Origin: Acanthosoma haemorrhoidale
Lineage: Eukaryota; Arthropoda; Insecta; Hemiptera; Acanthosomatidae
Direction of reading: 5' to 3'
NCBI GenBank assembly: GCA_930367205.1
Contig: OV884015.1
Span: 106,952,509-107,016,508 of the forward strand
DNA length: 64,000 nucleotides
Position numbers and translations under genes: made by a program. Position 1 is the stretch's first letter. Every line of letters begins with the position of its first letter. Shown piece after piece: positions 22,245 through 33,930 of this stretch. The notes under the pieces were generated by a model that ran no database searches, was not told the DNA's origin, and saw nothing but the letters and a program-made list of their open reading frames with translations.

Positions 22245-23121
22245 TGTTGTGGCCACCTCTTAGTTACGAATAATTACAAGTTCCCATCTTCTTGGATCAG
22301 AAAAATATCTATGCATGTTTCCATAGGTTTTTAATAAAGGTTATGACGTCAGTGAGAGTGTAGGGAGAAGCTTGTGGGGGAAACAGCCGCAGGTGGGGAC
22401 CCATCCCCACCACGGATGGCCGCCTATATAAGCAGCGAGATTAGCTCAAGTTGGTATAACGAACAGGACCGTCACTCTGAACACTACTCTCTCTCTCTCT
22501 GCACTGGCGCTTGCTCCTCTACTAAAACCATGGTATTCTCATTCAACTACCTCTGCATCTCTCTTTCCTAACCTCGCTATGTTTTAGTCCGGCGTTTTCA
22601 GGCCCCACACCTTCCTAGTGGGAATCTCTGCCTCCGTCTCGCTAAAACTAGCACCTCCTTGGGAGAGACCTCTGCCTCGCGGACGACGGTTGCCGTGGCC
22701 CTATAAACTTACCTAATAGCGTCTCCCACGGCAATCCAGTCTGCTTCTCTCCGGTTCACACTCACCTTTGGGATCCGGACGGTTTTCGCCTACCCTTAGA
22801 CACCGATTGTGAATTCGTGGTCATTCCAAGACCACATAAACTACCTATAAACCTACCCTGTTGCTCTTCTCCTGAACATAGTGCTTTGTCGGGGCACACC
22901 TTCTAAGCTCTTATGGAGTCAGATCAAAACGAATTAGGCTGCCCGTCGACTAGGCCGGCAGCCAGGGTTAAAGATCACTGGTCCACCCACCTTATCTTTT
23001 TCTTGGCGCTCGCCGGACAGCGGCTAGAGGCTGTAGCGACCTTAGCCCGCGGCGGGCGTCTCCTCCCCACCTTGGGGACTCACATATCTGAGCCCAACAG
23101 GAATCATTCGTTGGAATTACA
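22245..23121 (+). mobile_element. LTR-like repeat D
   Basis: Sister of 18352-19352. Order: a short U3-like part with AATAAA-like and 'tgacgtcagtg' sites, TATATAAG at 22425-22432, a CT-rich stretch, then a GC-richer leader-like part. It shares 'tagtgctttgtcggggcaca' with LTR-A/B on their minus strand, where the matching part reads 'gaacatagtgcattgtcggg'. All four therefore belong to one broad LTR group. Begins TGTTG and ends TTACA, giving TG...CA ends. No coding sequence adjoins it. Confidence 0.55.
22425..22432 (+). promoter_or_regulatory. TATA box of LTR-like repeat D
   Basis: TATATAAG, conserved with repeat C. Confidence 0.5.
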
Positions 23122-23249
23122 ATAACATCAATACATTAAAACTGTCATTAATACCGTGCTTACCAGTAATAGCAATTTCATATATTATCTTCTGTTTTTC
23201 TAACCAAATGCCACATTTAACTGGCATTTAGGATGCATAAAGACCTTGA

Positions 23250-23397
23250 AAAACGGAACTGAAACTTCTTTATTGCGCTAAAATTACAATCTTCCTTATT
23301 AGGCAATAAGTAATTGTGTTCTCAATCATACCATATTTACAATTCATCATTCATATAGTATTTACAAACGGCCCAGAGGCCTTCTAAATCCACATGG
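23250..23397 (-). mobile_element. Very short family C 3' fragment with 13-bp TSD
   Basis: Flanked by ATAAAGACCTTGA (23237-23249) and ATAAAGGTCTTGA (23398-23410), a 13-bp duplication with two mismatches. Only the last about 148 bp of the element were copied. Confidence 0.78.
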
Positions 23398-23410
23398 ATA
23401 AAGGTCTTGA

Positions 23411-24237
23411 GTTCTTTAATTTATTTTGGTACCAATAAATACAGGCAATCATCACTTTCTTACTACCAAGACATTTGAGTTCATTGCATAACAAAATAAA
23501 ATTATTCAAGGCGAGAATTGAACCTGTAATGGCGATATAACCACCAGGTCCCGATGTTGATTTGGCAAAATCTCTGCATTAAAGTAAAAATTATACAATT
23601 AATGATAAATCTAACGAATTAAAATGCAGCGCCTGATATAGGTTATATTACTGGCCCCATTTTTTCGAGTTATCGATGAAAGGGAATTTCATCGAAAGTC
23701 TTTATTGCTCGCTTCAGCATTTGACGCTTACTTGAACAGCAAGACGCTTGAAATAGTTATATTTGAAACAAGACCTTTTTATATAACAAATATTTTCATT
23801 TTCTGTCGTAGATTTCGTATTCATGAAGCGAATCGATTCCTGTTTTTTTTTCTCTCTTTTTTTTTGTGTGTATGGGGGAGCAGGTGAGTTTTATACAACT
23901 AAAAACGAGCTCACGTACTTGAGTAATTTTGTATTTACATATCCCGTTTGAATCGACCTATCCCTATAAACTCTGAGAACATTTATAAACCAAGAGAGAG
24001 CCTACGTGCCTGAAAGCCAGCCCATTTGGCTTTCGAGAGCTCTTGATACACGACCGCTTAGGACCCTCCTTATTTTTTAGTGTTTGTCATGCGTTATAAC
24101 TATCATGAATAACTGATTTATAACCTCAAGGAAATATGATTTTTTTTTTTTATTGAATCGTCACTTTTACTATGCGTCCATATTGTAACAGTCACTGAAC
24201 CATAACCAGGAATCAACAGATACATTTAATATATGTC
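23411..24237. other. AT-rich spacer, nothing recognised
   Basis: No motif or shared repeat seen. Confidence 0.45.
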
Positions 24238-24245
24238 TCTAAAGG

Positions 24246-24394
24246 ATGCAGTTTTAATATATTTTGTTGCTGTGTAGCCCCATAATTTTATGCTATGCAG
24301 GAAAAGGATCCATAAATCTGTAAATTTATTTATTTTATTGTTAATTGTTTGTAAAAATTTTTGGAATAAAAGTGTTTTGAAACAAAAAAAAATA
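24246..24394 (+). mobile_element. Family B-type 3' tail fragment with 8-bp TSD
   Basis: Contains 'tatgctatgcaggaaaa', 'ccataaatctgtaaatt' and 'gttttgaaa', the same order as the end of the copy at 42550-42873. Flanked by TCTAAAGG at 24238-24245 and 24395-24402. About 149 bp, non-coding. Confidence 0.65.
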
Positions 24395-24402
24395 TCTAAA
24401 GG

Positions 24403-25391
24403 TTGAATGGTCACATAATAAACACACACACGTTGCATCGATTCTTTAAATGTTTCTACAAACAGTTCTAATGTTTATTTAAATCATCATCCGAGCACGG
24501 CACGATCACCGAAGTCGTCAAATTTCTTTAATTCAATAATAACAATATGTTTTAAACAGTATTATTACAACGAAGTATAAAAAAAAGTCAATTAGTTATA
24601 TTACTTTTAAAATGAGTTTTGCTTCGATGCTCGTTGGATTCATGCTCGTTAAATGAGGTTCAGACTTGAATTGGTAACCGGGAGCTTGCTCGATTCCGAG
24701 TTGGACTTAATTATGCCAAGTCCAACATGTTCCAGTGAGGCCTTTCAGGCCACATGCCAACGTATTTGCTACAGAGATTCTTATTGGTTATCAGTGGAGC
24801 ATTCTGTTCTTCCCCTTCAAGTCTGTTAACTTTGCTCCAATTAAACCAAATATATCAGTCCACTTTTAAACCAAGTTCACTGCCTGGCAATGACTTTACA
24901 AATAAATTTAACAGTATTTTCAAAAGAAGTCAGTACAACACAAGTAACTTCAAGTGGGAGCTATTTTTAAAAAAGAATACATATGCTTAGGCCAGAACCA
25001 TTTATTTTGCAATGATATTTTTAGGATCAAATTTATTTATTGGAATTAAGTTGATTTTAAGGGAGTGAGGTTTCGGTTAAAATTATATAGTGTTTACGAC
25101 CTGGTCAGGTATCAAAGGGTAGCAGCCTTAGTTACCTTTTGGGAACACACTTTTATTATGGGGGGAGTAACATACAAAAATAAAAACTGAGCTTTTCAGA
25201 TCCACGTCCAAGCAACACGTGTTGTATTATACATACAAGTTAGATTTTATTGTGCTACTGAAATGGTTTTCAGACGCTATAAGCTTTGTATCCCTGTTTA
25301 ACGCTCATATTTATGTGTTCTAAACATCCTTTCTACCCAATGCATACCGTAGGAAGGAGTTTAAGACAGAGCATCAAAAAGCAAGGCAAAT
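24403..25391. other. Spacer, nothing recognised
   Basis: A 78-codon plus frame at 24754-24990 has no recognised motif. Confidence 0.4.
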
Positions 25392-25393
25392 TA

Positions 25394-26185
25394 TTGGGTT
25401 AGCAAGAAAGCGATTTCGGTTTGCACCAGTAGATAGCGTTATGTTTGTTTCGTTATTCTTTTGTCAATGTTGGAATTTTTTTCTTTTGATATTTGTTAGT
25501 CGATACCTTTAGGTTGCTATAGAAAGAAATTCCGTGTGATTTTGTCTACTACTGTCAGTTTACGGTCAGTTTTAACATGGAGTGCAAAAATAAGCATTTT
25601 CGACACATTTTACTTTTTTATTTTCATAAAAGCAAGAAAGCTGCTGAGGCTCACAAAGAGATATGTGAAGTTTATGGTGTTGATTGTTTAACAGAACGCA
25701 CGTGTCAGAATTGGTTTAAAAAAATTTCGTTCTGGAGATTTTGAGACATGATGACAAAATGAAAGCCATAATTAAATCGAATCGTTATATAACTGTGCGA
25801 GAGATTGCAAAACAGTTTAATCTATCACACACAATAATTTAAAATCATATAAGACGTCTTGGACTTGTTGAGAAGCTCGATATTTGGGTTCGCCACGACA
25901 ATGCGAAGCCTCACACATCTTTAGCCATCGGATTACCATTTCTTTCGAAGTTAACAAAACTTCTTAAATGGTAAAAATTTCAGTAATAACGATGACCTCA
26001 AATCGCACTTGGTTGCGTTTTTTGCTGATAAGGACCAGAAGTTCGACGAGTGCGGGATCATGAAGGCCAAAATTCATCGAAGAGAATAGAAGATATTTGA
26101 CTGATAAGAGTTCATTTGTTGTATAGAAAAAAATTGAGTTTTATTTGACACTAAACAACCGAAATTACTTTCTTGCCAGCCCCAA
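25394..26185 (+). mobile_element. Mariner deletion derivative with intact TIRs
   Basis: The left end TTGGGTTAGCAAGAAAGCGA is mirrored by the right end TCTTGCCAGCCCCAA (26171-26185); over about 28 bases the inverted repeats match with a few changes. Flanking TA at 25392-25393 and 26186-26187 is the expected target duplication. At 792 bp it is about 500 bp shorter than a standard mariner (about 1.3 kb). It has both ends but no catalytic core, so it could only move if a helper transposase acted on it. Confidence 0.88.
25577..26130 (+). pseudogene. Mariner transposase remnant
   Basis: Begins at ATG 25577 with KNKHFRHILLFYFHKSKKAA, then YGVDCLTERTCQNWFKK, the helix-turn-helix typical of mariner. 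A frameshift follows, then IKSNRYITVREIAKQFNLSH. Near 25885 'LDIWVRHDNAKPHTSLA' joins the N-terminal WVPH-type motif directly to the catalytic HDNAxPH motif, so everything between is gone, including the first catalytic aspartate. A C-terminal block (FFADKDQKFDECGIMK) ends it. Confidence 0.83.
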
Positions 26186-26339
26186 TACTTTATTTTTCAT
26201 TTCTTCATTTTTCATTACTTTACTTCTTTACTTTATTTAATATGTACATGATAATAAAAACAGAGTTTGTCTCTTTCCATTTGTCTCCATGGAATAATCA
26301 TGTCAAATGTTTCAAGAGTCACTTTATCCTGAAACAAGG

Positions 26340-26640
26340 CTAAATTGTCAATTAATTGCACCTGCCATCTGTGGCACTTAATATGCTGTCCATAACATTA
26401 ATTACCCCCTATAAATAGCCTAATTAATTAACAATTTCAGCAGCGGGTGTTTGAGCATGCCTACTAGCACAGCCGCTTCCACGCCTGTAATATGTGTAAA
26501 GGTTAAAAGCATTTGTTTAAGTCTGAGGACGTTGGCTGTTAAAGAATTTACGTTTGAATGTTCCTTTGATCTTTCGAGTGTTCTCTTCTGGCCTATCCCG
26601 TTACGTTAAATAAAATACTTCACCGTTTCTCTTCCGTTTA
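26340..26640. promoter_or_regulatory. Candidate conserved non-coding block (weak)
   Basis: Dense in TAATTA/ATTAATTA and AATTAATTAAC-type homeodomain-like sites with a CACCTG E-box (26359-26364), compositionally distinct from neighbouring low-complexity DNA, and sharing no repeat with the window. Enhancer function is a guess only. Confidence 0.12.
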
Positions 26641-27178
26641 ATATATTTAGTCAAAAGATTTTTTTTTTTTTTTCTTATTTAAAACTAATTACTTAGCCCT
26701 GCTCAGACAAGAATGTGTTTCACGCTTTTGTTTCAATGGCAAAACCAATATTGGTTTAAGAAAGGGGAAACCAATATTAGTATTACGTTCCATCTTCTTT
26801 TTAATGTTTTTTTTTTGAAGTGTTTTAAATTATTTTTTTATCTCAACGAAACTGTTTGAAAAGGAAAGCAGTAATTATATTTCGCTAATTATATTTCGGC
26901 TTTTGTTTAAATGGTTCCTTCTATTGGCCTGTTCTTCTGTTGTTTTCTTTGTTTCTGTTATTATTCAAGCCTCTGGTTATTTACTAACCTCTGTCAGCTT
27001 ATCAATTCTACTTGCACTTCAAGGGGTCAGTCATTTTATTCACCAGAAATCTCATGTGTAGCATTTATTCTTACTCTAGGAATACAACGTTAGTTATTTT
27101 TTTTTAAATTCGTTATGCTGATTCTTATGGGCAATATATAAGGCATTATAAATAGGTAATTAGCTCCTCATTAAGGGA

Positions 27179-27284
27179 CACAGGTACAGGTACTCCTAGT
27201 AAAAGGATCCGCTCACCCCCAAATAAACTCCTTTATTTTTTCCTTATCTATAATCTTAAAAATTTGAGAGCTAAGGGGAAAAAA
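27179..27284 (+). mobile_element. 106-bp family A 3' fragment with 11-bp TSD
   Basis: Flanked by TCATTAAGGGA at 27168-27178 and 27285-27295. Contains 'tcctagtaaaaggatccg', matching 'tcctagtacaaggatccg' near 42452 in the 41-42.5 kb element, and ends 'tttgagagctaagggg' plus A-run as in the 910-4768 element. An extremely truncated insertion. Confidence 0.82.
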
Positions 27285-27295
27285 TCATTAAGGGA

Positions 27296-30117
27296 TAATT
27301 AGCTACTTCATTTTAATTATTTTTAAATATTCATCGAAGGATTAAAATTAACTATATCATAGAGGAGGAATAGTCCGCATTAAGACTATAATAATAAATT
27401 CATTTAACTCGGTTTAATTAATAATGTAGAATAGAACAATATTTACTAATTAAACCCATTTTTACAGATTTAAATTCTTATAAAACTTTATTTATATTGA
27501 AAATAAGAATATGATGTTTAAGATTTAACCGGTCCAGTGTTGCCTAATATTTGATTTCGTGTATCTGTGCTGTCTTATTACAGGTGATGCATGTTGATTT
27601 TTAATAGTAGTTGATAGTTCTACCTAAGGCCTTCATCACGACTATTGGTTATTCAGTCCGATCTTCCTCTAATCAAGGGAAATTCCTCAGGGAATAGGGA
27701 CGAAATGCTACAGTTACAGAAAAAATATTAGTAACAGCTACAAGTCATAATGAGCACTAAAATAGAGCCTGGTTAAAATAGTGTGAAATAGAGGAAGAAG
27801 AGGGTGTGTTGGGAATAGAGATAGGAGAACTGCTGTTTCCAGACAAAGCGGACCTTTTGTTCCAGCAACTCTGCTCAATAACTGACTCCTCTCCAGCTCC
27901 TGTGACTCTTTTTGTCCCGGCCGGGGCCTACGGAGCCGTTTCATTTATATTCAGCATAATGGCCGTTTCATTTCCCCATTTTACATAGGTAACCAACTAT
28001 TACTTCAGGTGGTACAAGGGCAGGAAGTTTTAGGGCAGTGTGTGAAATGGAATCGAGGGTTACAGAAATACAACCGGACTAACCATCTACTTACTGGAAA
28101 AATCCTTCAGATAATAACTTTAATAATAATAAATAATAGACTAATGAATAGAATAATCATATATGCTAGTCATTATTTTTATGTAGTTAAAAATAAGTAT
28201 GAATGGATTTCAACTTCTCATTTGAATTTCATAATTAAAAAAAAATCTTTTTTTATATAACGTCAATTTTTCTTTATATTTGTCAATATCTCTTATTATT
28301 ACTTGCCACCAATGCTAATTATTTCATTGTTTTATCAAGAATAATAACGTTACGATAAATAGACTGACGTTTATTTCGTTACAGCAGCCAGAAACTATTT
28401 TAATGAAAGTCCACTGAACCCGAAACATACAATACATAACATCAATCGTGACGTCGCAACCTTAAATTTGATATCTGACTTACTTTATAGGTTACTTTAT
28501 AATTAAAATAAATTTATTAAAGTTTGGTTCTTCATTATTTTTCATAAGGTTGCTTTCATTTTTAGCATATTTAAGAGATGTAAAAGTATTAGAGATGTAA
28601 GTAAAACTTTCGTACCAAATATATGACTATAATAAATGTATTATATGACTCAATATGGAAGTGGGGTTTTGATGGTTTTACGTAAATATAGATAGCTTTA
28701 AAATTAATGCTTATGACATATCATTAATCAGGTCTTCACTCAATATCATAAAAAAATATTTTTTTAAATACTACTTAATTTACTTATGACATTTACTCGT
28801 GGTTTACAGAAATGGCTGTGTTTCGTGTCGTATCAATCGTGGCCCTTCAAGCAAAATTTTATTTCTTAAGCTTGAGCAGAGACTTGCCAAGACCAGTTCG
28901 GTTAATGGGGGGGTTTTAATTTATTCTTTGATACTTAGGTACTTGCATAGCAATACACACTGTATTCTAAGAACCTAAACTGTAAGGGATGTATATATTA
29001 ATATTTACCTAACTTATCTGAAACAACACGCCTTTACTCTATAGTTGAATATTTAAAATATCTTATTTAATAAGGGTGCCATTTAAATATTCATCAAACT
29101 AACTTATTTGATTCCTCTATCAAATCTTGAGCGTATTGCATTAGCGTAAAGTTATCTAAAATTATACTTTGCTCAAAAATTTCAAGTAATTTAATATTGC
29201 CTAAATTGACTCTAGACCAAGGTAATTCACTTCAATACATTGACACGGTAACACATGGAAGGAATTTCATTAATATAAAATAGAATTCGACAATGCAATA
29301 TAGTTTTTATGGAATTAATATTTAACGTGAATTAAAAATTATGAAAAGAGTACATATATCATATTGAATAACTATTAGCATCTCTGCTTATAAACTATAC
29401 ATAGATGTCTTCAAACTGAGGTAGGTGAAACTTCAACCCCGTATGTCCTGAGCGTCTCTGACCATTCCTTAGTCAATGACCGGAAGTTAAATCCGTTCTC
29501 CAAAGATCCAGAGAAAAGAAAAAAGCAACGTATAAAAAGTGGCTATGAAGGAAGTGGGATGTTCACGGATACACACCCCAATCAAGAAACAAGCGGGCAA
29601 CCCCAGACATCTGCTGATACGTAGCTTTCATGGATTCAGACACTCCCCTCTACCAATAACAAAAAAAAAGACGTAATACTTCAATAATAATATAAGAATA
29701 GTATAATATATTGTACATATAAAGTCAAAGAATCAGGGCAGAAGTAAAATAGAACGATATGGTATTGCATTGTACAGCTTGACAGACATGGCATGTCAAA
29801 CACACACGCAGGCTAGGCTCTCTGGAAAACACTCCTGTCTTTGAATCATAGACTTTCTCCGCGACTGTTTCTATTGCATGGCAGTTCTTGGCTCACGGTG
29901 TGTAGACTACATGATACATGATTCAAATTATATAGATGTGATATTACTATGTGTATATATGGTATTAAAACCATTTTGCTATTAAGTAATACATATTTAA
30001 GAAAACAAAAAATTAATAATAACTAACATACACAATCAAACAAAATTGTAAAACGGACAAAAAAAAAACAAGGCAACAAAAACTGATTAAATAATTAGTA
30101 GGACTAATAAAATATTA
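27296..30117. other. Long AT-rich spacer with one GC-richer patch
   Basis: The patch at 27790-27960 keeps overlapping frames open on both strands (60-68 codons) without a known motif. The rest is AT-rich with no repeat shared with the window. A further GC-richer patch lies at 29420-29650. Confidence 0.4.
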
Positions 30118-30668
30118 ACTAAATTCCATCAACAACAACAAGAACTTTATTATGATACAAATTACAATCTGCCTTGTTGGGCAATAAGTAATTGAGATAA
30201 ATGTTTTCGTTTCATATTTATATTTACAATTTTCATTCACTCGTTCATTCATACAGTATTTAGAAACAGCCCAGAGACCTCCCAAATCCACATCGTTGTC
30301 ACCTCCCTCGCATGCGAAAGAGGGAGTGGATTCTTGGGAAGTCCACCGCACTACTCCGTCAGCCGCGTCACCGGATACTAGCTAGTGGAGGCTGACGAAG
30401 AGAACGAGAGCCACATACGCTCAGGAAATGATCGGAGAAGTTGACCATAGCAAGGACTTCCACTGTTACGCATTTATAGCAGGTCACGAGGCAACTGCCG
30501 TTTTAGTCTCCGAGGAGGATTATAGGGATGAGTGGTGCAGTGCAATGACTGTGCTATGGGATTAGGATGGTTGGATAGGTTACTCTGGAATTTCATGAAC
30601 TTGGAAGTGATAAGTTCGAGAATGTAAGGTATATCAAGATCGTTATGAAGGGTTTTGTTGCTGACTTT
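30118..30668 (-). mobile_element. Family C 5'-truncated 3' end
   Basis: Minus strand begins near 'gtcagcaacaaaacccttca' (protein level NKTLHNDL-like) and continues through the C-terminal part and 3' UTR to 'ggcagattgtaatttgtatc' and a tail. It matches 38480-38975. Boundaries at the right end are set by loss of similarity; no clear TSD. Confidence 0.75.
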
Positions 30669-31012
30669 GTAAATTAGTAATTTGTTTTCTAATGAGAGAT
30701 GGGATGTATTTTTTAACTGAAATAAATCAAAATATTAATGGCGATGATTCTGGATGACTACCACAAGTCCAAAATTGTGCTAAAGTACCATTTTCTTCTT
30801 TCTTCATTACAGCTCAACAAACAAAACAATAAATATCCAAGACGTAATTAATCCAAAGCAAATAAAAATCTTATGTTTCTCACTGCATCCTTCTCTAACA
30901 TTTAGCAGCAATCGTTCTAGATGGAAATTTCCAGCAACAATTAAATATTGTCCACAATGGGAGACTTGTAGAGGATATACAAAAATCTTATATTTTTTAT
31001 TTTGTTACCTTT

Positions 31013-31126
31013 GACCTTTAGCAGGAAGTACTTTGCTCTTCTGTTTCTAAAGTACCACTGACGGAACTCTCTTCCGTTGAAAGAGATCTCTAATTTTACG
31101 AACGGTGGTTCTTCTTTCTGATCCAA
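31013..31126 (-). other. Possible coding exon beside a minisatellite (weak)
   Basis: On the minus strand an open stretch (KLEISFNGREFRQWYFRNRR) ends at 'gtcaaag|gtaaca', a plausible splice donor near 31013. Upstream lies the 25-bp repeat array and then another open stretch, 31440-31303 (CLRQVKETLDKGKVKSF). I recognise no family. If real it is the only host-gene candidate here. Confidence 0.18.
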
Positions 31127-31302
31127 GCAGTACTATGGCTTTCTGATCCAAGCCGTACTATGGCTTTCTGATCCATGCCGTACTATGGCTTTCTGATCCA
31201 AGCCGTACTATGGCTTTCTGATCCAAGCCGTACTATGGCTTTCTGGTCCAAGCCGTACTATGGCTTTCTGATCCAAGCCGTACTATGGCTTTCTGGTCCA
31301 CG
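31114..31302. repeat. 25-bp minisatellite, about 7.5 units
   Basis: Unit TACTATGGCTTTCTGATCC plus AAGCCG, period exactly 25 (starts 31131, 31156, 31181, 31206, 31231, 31256, 31281). Units differ by single bases only. The period is not a multiple of three, so it rotates reading frames. Confidence 0.95.
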
Positions 31303-31599
31303 AAATCTTCTTGAGGTTGATCTTGGCTTCAAATGTCCACCTGACTTTTCACGACATATTTGACCAAATGATTTTACTTTGCCCTTGTCTAGTGTCTCTT
31401 TGACTTGTCTCAGGCACTGAATCTCTTGTTCCTCGTGCAATTATTCCTTTTTATTCTTAACCGAGTTCTGTTCTCAATTATCTCAACTCAACTGTGGCGA
31501 TCCCATAAAATAACGGGAAGTAAAACAGTTTTAAACTATGATATTTTTACCTGCGTCATTACCGCCTGTTCTATTTCCGGGTCATCATACTGCAGGTAC

Positions 31600-31960
31600 C
31601 ATGTGTGGGTTTCATTATGCCTTCCTATAAACATGGCATCCATCACTCTTTTAAGCAATGTCACTCATTATTTTTCTGTTCAGTTCCTCTGCCCTCTCAT
31701 TCGTGCAGAATCTTTCTGAACAAGAGTTGATGTCACATTTAACAATTTCACTGCGTTTCTGCAGAATCTTCTATTACTGATCTTCCATATTTCTTAAAAA
31801 TGGCAATAAACAGAGGAGTGGTGAAACAATCGCCCTGTTTCACCTCCTTGTGGAAGTGAATATGTTTCTGTATATATATATATGTATAATATATGTAAGT
31901 GCCACAAACGCAAACCGCTCTGAATCGCACATCGGCGATGAGGTCGCTAAACATGGCCGT
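31600..31960 (-). pseudogene. Degraded reverse-transcriptase-like fragment
   Basis: The minus frame at 31954-31748 contains KEVKQGDCFTTPLFIAIFKK, resembling the 'GVRQGDPLSPxLFxxVLE' motif of RTE/CR1/R2-like reverse transcriptases. Downstream in another frame comes RAEELNRKIM. No catalytic FADD motif was found. A third kind of retrotransposon, long dead; moderate to low certainty. Confidence 0.4.
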
Positions 31961-32219
31961 TGTTCTTAAAATACGACATCATCTCTCTTTCCAACGGTAC
32001 GAAAAGTATGGATCTGGTTTCGCTTCCATTTAGAAACTGTTTTTTTAATTTTTATCCTGTTCTCCTCGTCCAACAGTTCCATCTAAGTGTCAGATACTTC
32101 TGAATCCTAAATTATCTCCTTGCAGTATTTCTTGTCCCACCATCAATTCAACTCAACTTTGGTCTTAGAATGAATTACGTGACCTTAAAGATGGAACGAA
32201 TCATTAACTCCTTGACATA

Positions 32220-32244
32220 GAATGACGTCTGGGAGACGTCATTC
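32220..32244. repeat. Subterminal hairpin, 11-bp arms, 3-bp loop
   Basis: GAATGACGTCT, GGG, AGACGTCATTC. A partial further copy (GACGTCTCCCAT) follows at 32270-32281. Likely a transposase-binding subterminal repeat of the piggyBac element. Confidence 0.85.
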
Positions 32245-32513
32245 ATTTCATGTGTGATTGCAGACTTTGACGTCTCCCATATGGCAAGAACTTTCTTCAG
32301 CGAACACCGCGCAGTATACTATTGAGTCGTGCCTTGATCCTGTTTTGTTTAAGATGTTTTCCCCTTCTCAACAGTTTCGAAAAACTAAATCGCATCGGCT
32401 AAACCAGCAAACGGCGCACGATGAAAGTGGTAATCAGTACAGTACTGACCTCGCGATACGAACGCCATAGTACACATTTGAAATTAGTAAAAATTAGAAA
32501 TAGTGCTCCCAAC

Positions 32514-32975
32514 ATGTCTCAGTTGGATGTATTATATGAAAGTGACGATGGAAGTGTATTAGATTACTCAAGTGTTGATAGATTGAAAATGGTCATCAAA
32601 GTGTTTGTACTGTTGAGTATTTAAGTGAAGCTATTCTATTCGACAAAATTTGCGTAAACGTGCAAGACCTATTTCAAGCAGTGACGAATCTGGTGTACCA
32701 GAGGATGCATGGAATAGGAAAAAAAAGAAAATATTGTGAGTATACAACAATTTACTGAAACTGCAGGCATGAACTGCTCTGTTTCACCAAGATTGCGTGC
32801 AAATGCAGCACCTTTGCGTGTTTTCAAAAAAGTATTATGTGATGAATTTTTTGAAATGATAGTCAGAGAAACGAATTGATATGCAGCACAAATGAAAATG
32901 GAACAGAATACAAAAATGAACAAGGACTGGTACCCACTAACAAATGATGAAGTTAGAGCATATTTTGCAATATAA
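32514..32975 (+). pseudogene. piggyBac transposase N-terminal remnant
   Basis: ATG at 32514 starts MSQLDVLYESDDGSVLDYSS, an acidic N-terminus usual in this family. After frame changes come IQQFTETAGMNCSVSP, then FFEMIVRETN, a stop, YAAQMKMEQN and DWYPLTNDEVRAYFAI. This is the start of the family's catalytic domain ('ff..iv.eTNryA', 'W.plt..Ev.afla'). The three catalytic aspartates lie further downstream in the family and are deleted here. Confidence 0.82.
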
Positions 32976-33254
32976 TGTCGCAGATAAAAGAAAATCTAAA
33001 AGAGATATTTATCAAAGCGAAAAATAATAGAAACACCCCTATTTTCGACAATTATGCCTTGTAAACGTTCTTTGGTCATATACGCACTATCTTTGGGATA
33101 TATATCGCGTCGGCGCGCATTTCATTTGTATGTCAGGGGGTTAATGCTGGAATAAATTTATTGGTTATAGTTATATTAATGAAACATAATTATATTTGAT
33201 CTATAATATTTATAATTATAATTATTAATAATAATATTTAATAGTTATATCAAG

Positions 33255-33930
33255 CCATTGTCATTTGCGGACTTTATTGTCATAGGTAACCCATTTTTCA
33301 TCGCCTGTTACAATTCTGTTTAAAAAAGGCTCAATTTTTACCCGTGAGAGCAGGCTTGTGGCGATTGGCATGCGATCTTCTTTATTCCGTTCACTGAGAT
33401 TGTGAGGTACCCACACTCCTAAATTGCTGACTTTCCCTAATTTCTCCAGGTGGTGGTTAACAGTTGATTGTGATGTATTCTACCTTTCTGCTATACCTCT
33501 TGTTGATTGACGTGAATTTTGCTCCAATATTGCCTTTAAAAGGTTGTCGTCAAAGTCGGAAGGACGCCCCGCTCTTGGTTCGTATTTTAAGGTCGTATCT
33601 CCAGAACGGAATTTTATAAACCAATTTCTAACTGCCCGATCAGTTATTAGTCCTTCACCATATACATTGCATATTTTTTCAGCTGTCGTTCTAGCACTAT
33701 TGCCTTGTTTGAATTCCCAAAGCATTACACGATGAATATGAACTTTTTGACTCTCCATTTCAGAGGTTAAAAAAAACAGTTTAACGTAACATGTATCACA
33801 TAAAACAGTTGACCAACCGAAGCCTCGTCTATATAGTGAAAACAAAAACTTGTTGTCATGGTAACTCATAGCGGGTAGATACGAACAATAGATTCTACTA
33901 GATTCTAAATGACTCAACCTGATACATTAG
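33255..33930 (-). mobile_element. Mariner 5' fragment
   Basis: Minus strand begins near 33930 with an inverted-repeat-like end ('caggttgagtcatttagaat'), has a leader, then a transposase reading from 33758. It stops matching shortly after the catalytic motif near 33275, so the 3' half and right end are missing. Different subfamily from 25394-26185. Confidence 0.78.
33270..33758 (-). pseudogene. Mariner transposase N-terminal half
   Basis: ATG 33758-33756 starts MESQKVHIHRVMLWEFKQGN. Then comes the first HTH (AEKICNVYGEGLITDRAVRN, WFIKFRSGD), the RAGRPSDFDDN linker, the second HTH (ILEQNSRQSTRGIAER), one in-frame stop at 33478-33480, and SQSTVNHHLEKLGKVSNLGV, WVPHNLSERNK and VTGDEKWVTYDNK with the first catalytic aspartate. 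One nonsense codon and loss of the C-terminal half kill it. The ATG chosen is the family's usual start; the frame is open further upstream by chance. Confidence 0.83.

Larger units (their letters stand above)
32208..33140 (+). mobile_element. piggyBac deletion derivative
   Basis: TTAA target duplications lie at 32204-32207 and 33141-33144. Just inside, the left end 'ctccttgacata' mirrors the right end 'tatgtcaggggg', giving inverted ends beginning C(T/C)CC(T/C)TGACATA. It holds the 5' part of a piggyBac-type transposase and lacks the 3' two thirds; about 933 bp against roughly 2.4 kb for complete elements. The left subterminal region carries a perfect hairpin at 32220-32244. Confidence 0.85.

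Noticed and set aside
27738..27988. Overlapping 60-68 codon frames on both strands
   Set aside because: No motif, no splice signals; composition alone explains the open frames.
30115..30351. 78-codon minus frame as a gene
   Set aside because: It lies in the family C 3' UTR; similar frames appear in each copy of that UTR by chance of shared sequence.
31114..31302. 25-bp repeats considered as a CRISPR-like array
   Set aside because: Units are directly adjacent with no spacers.
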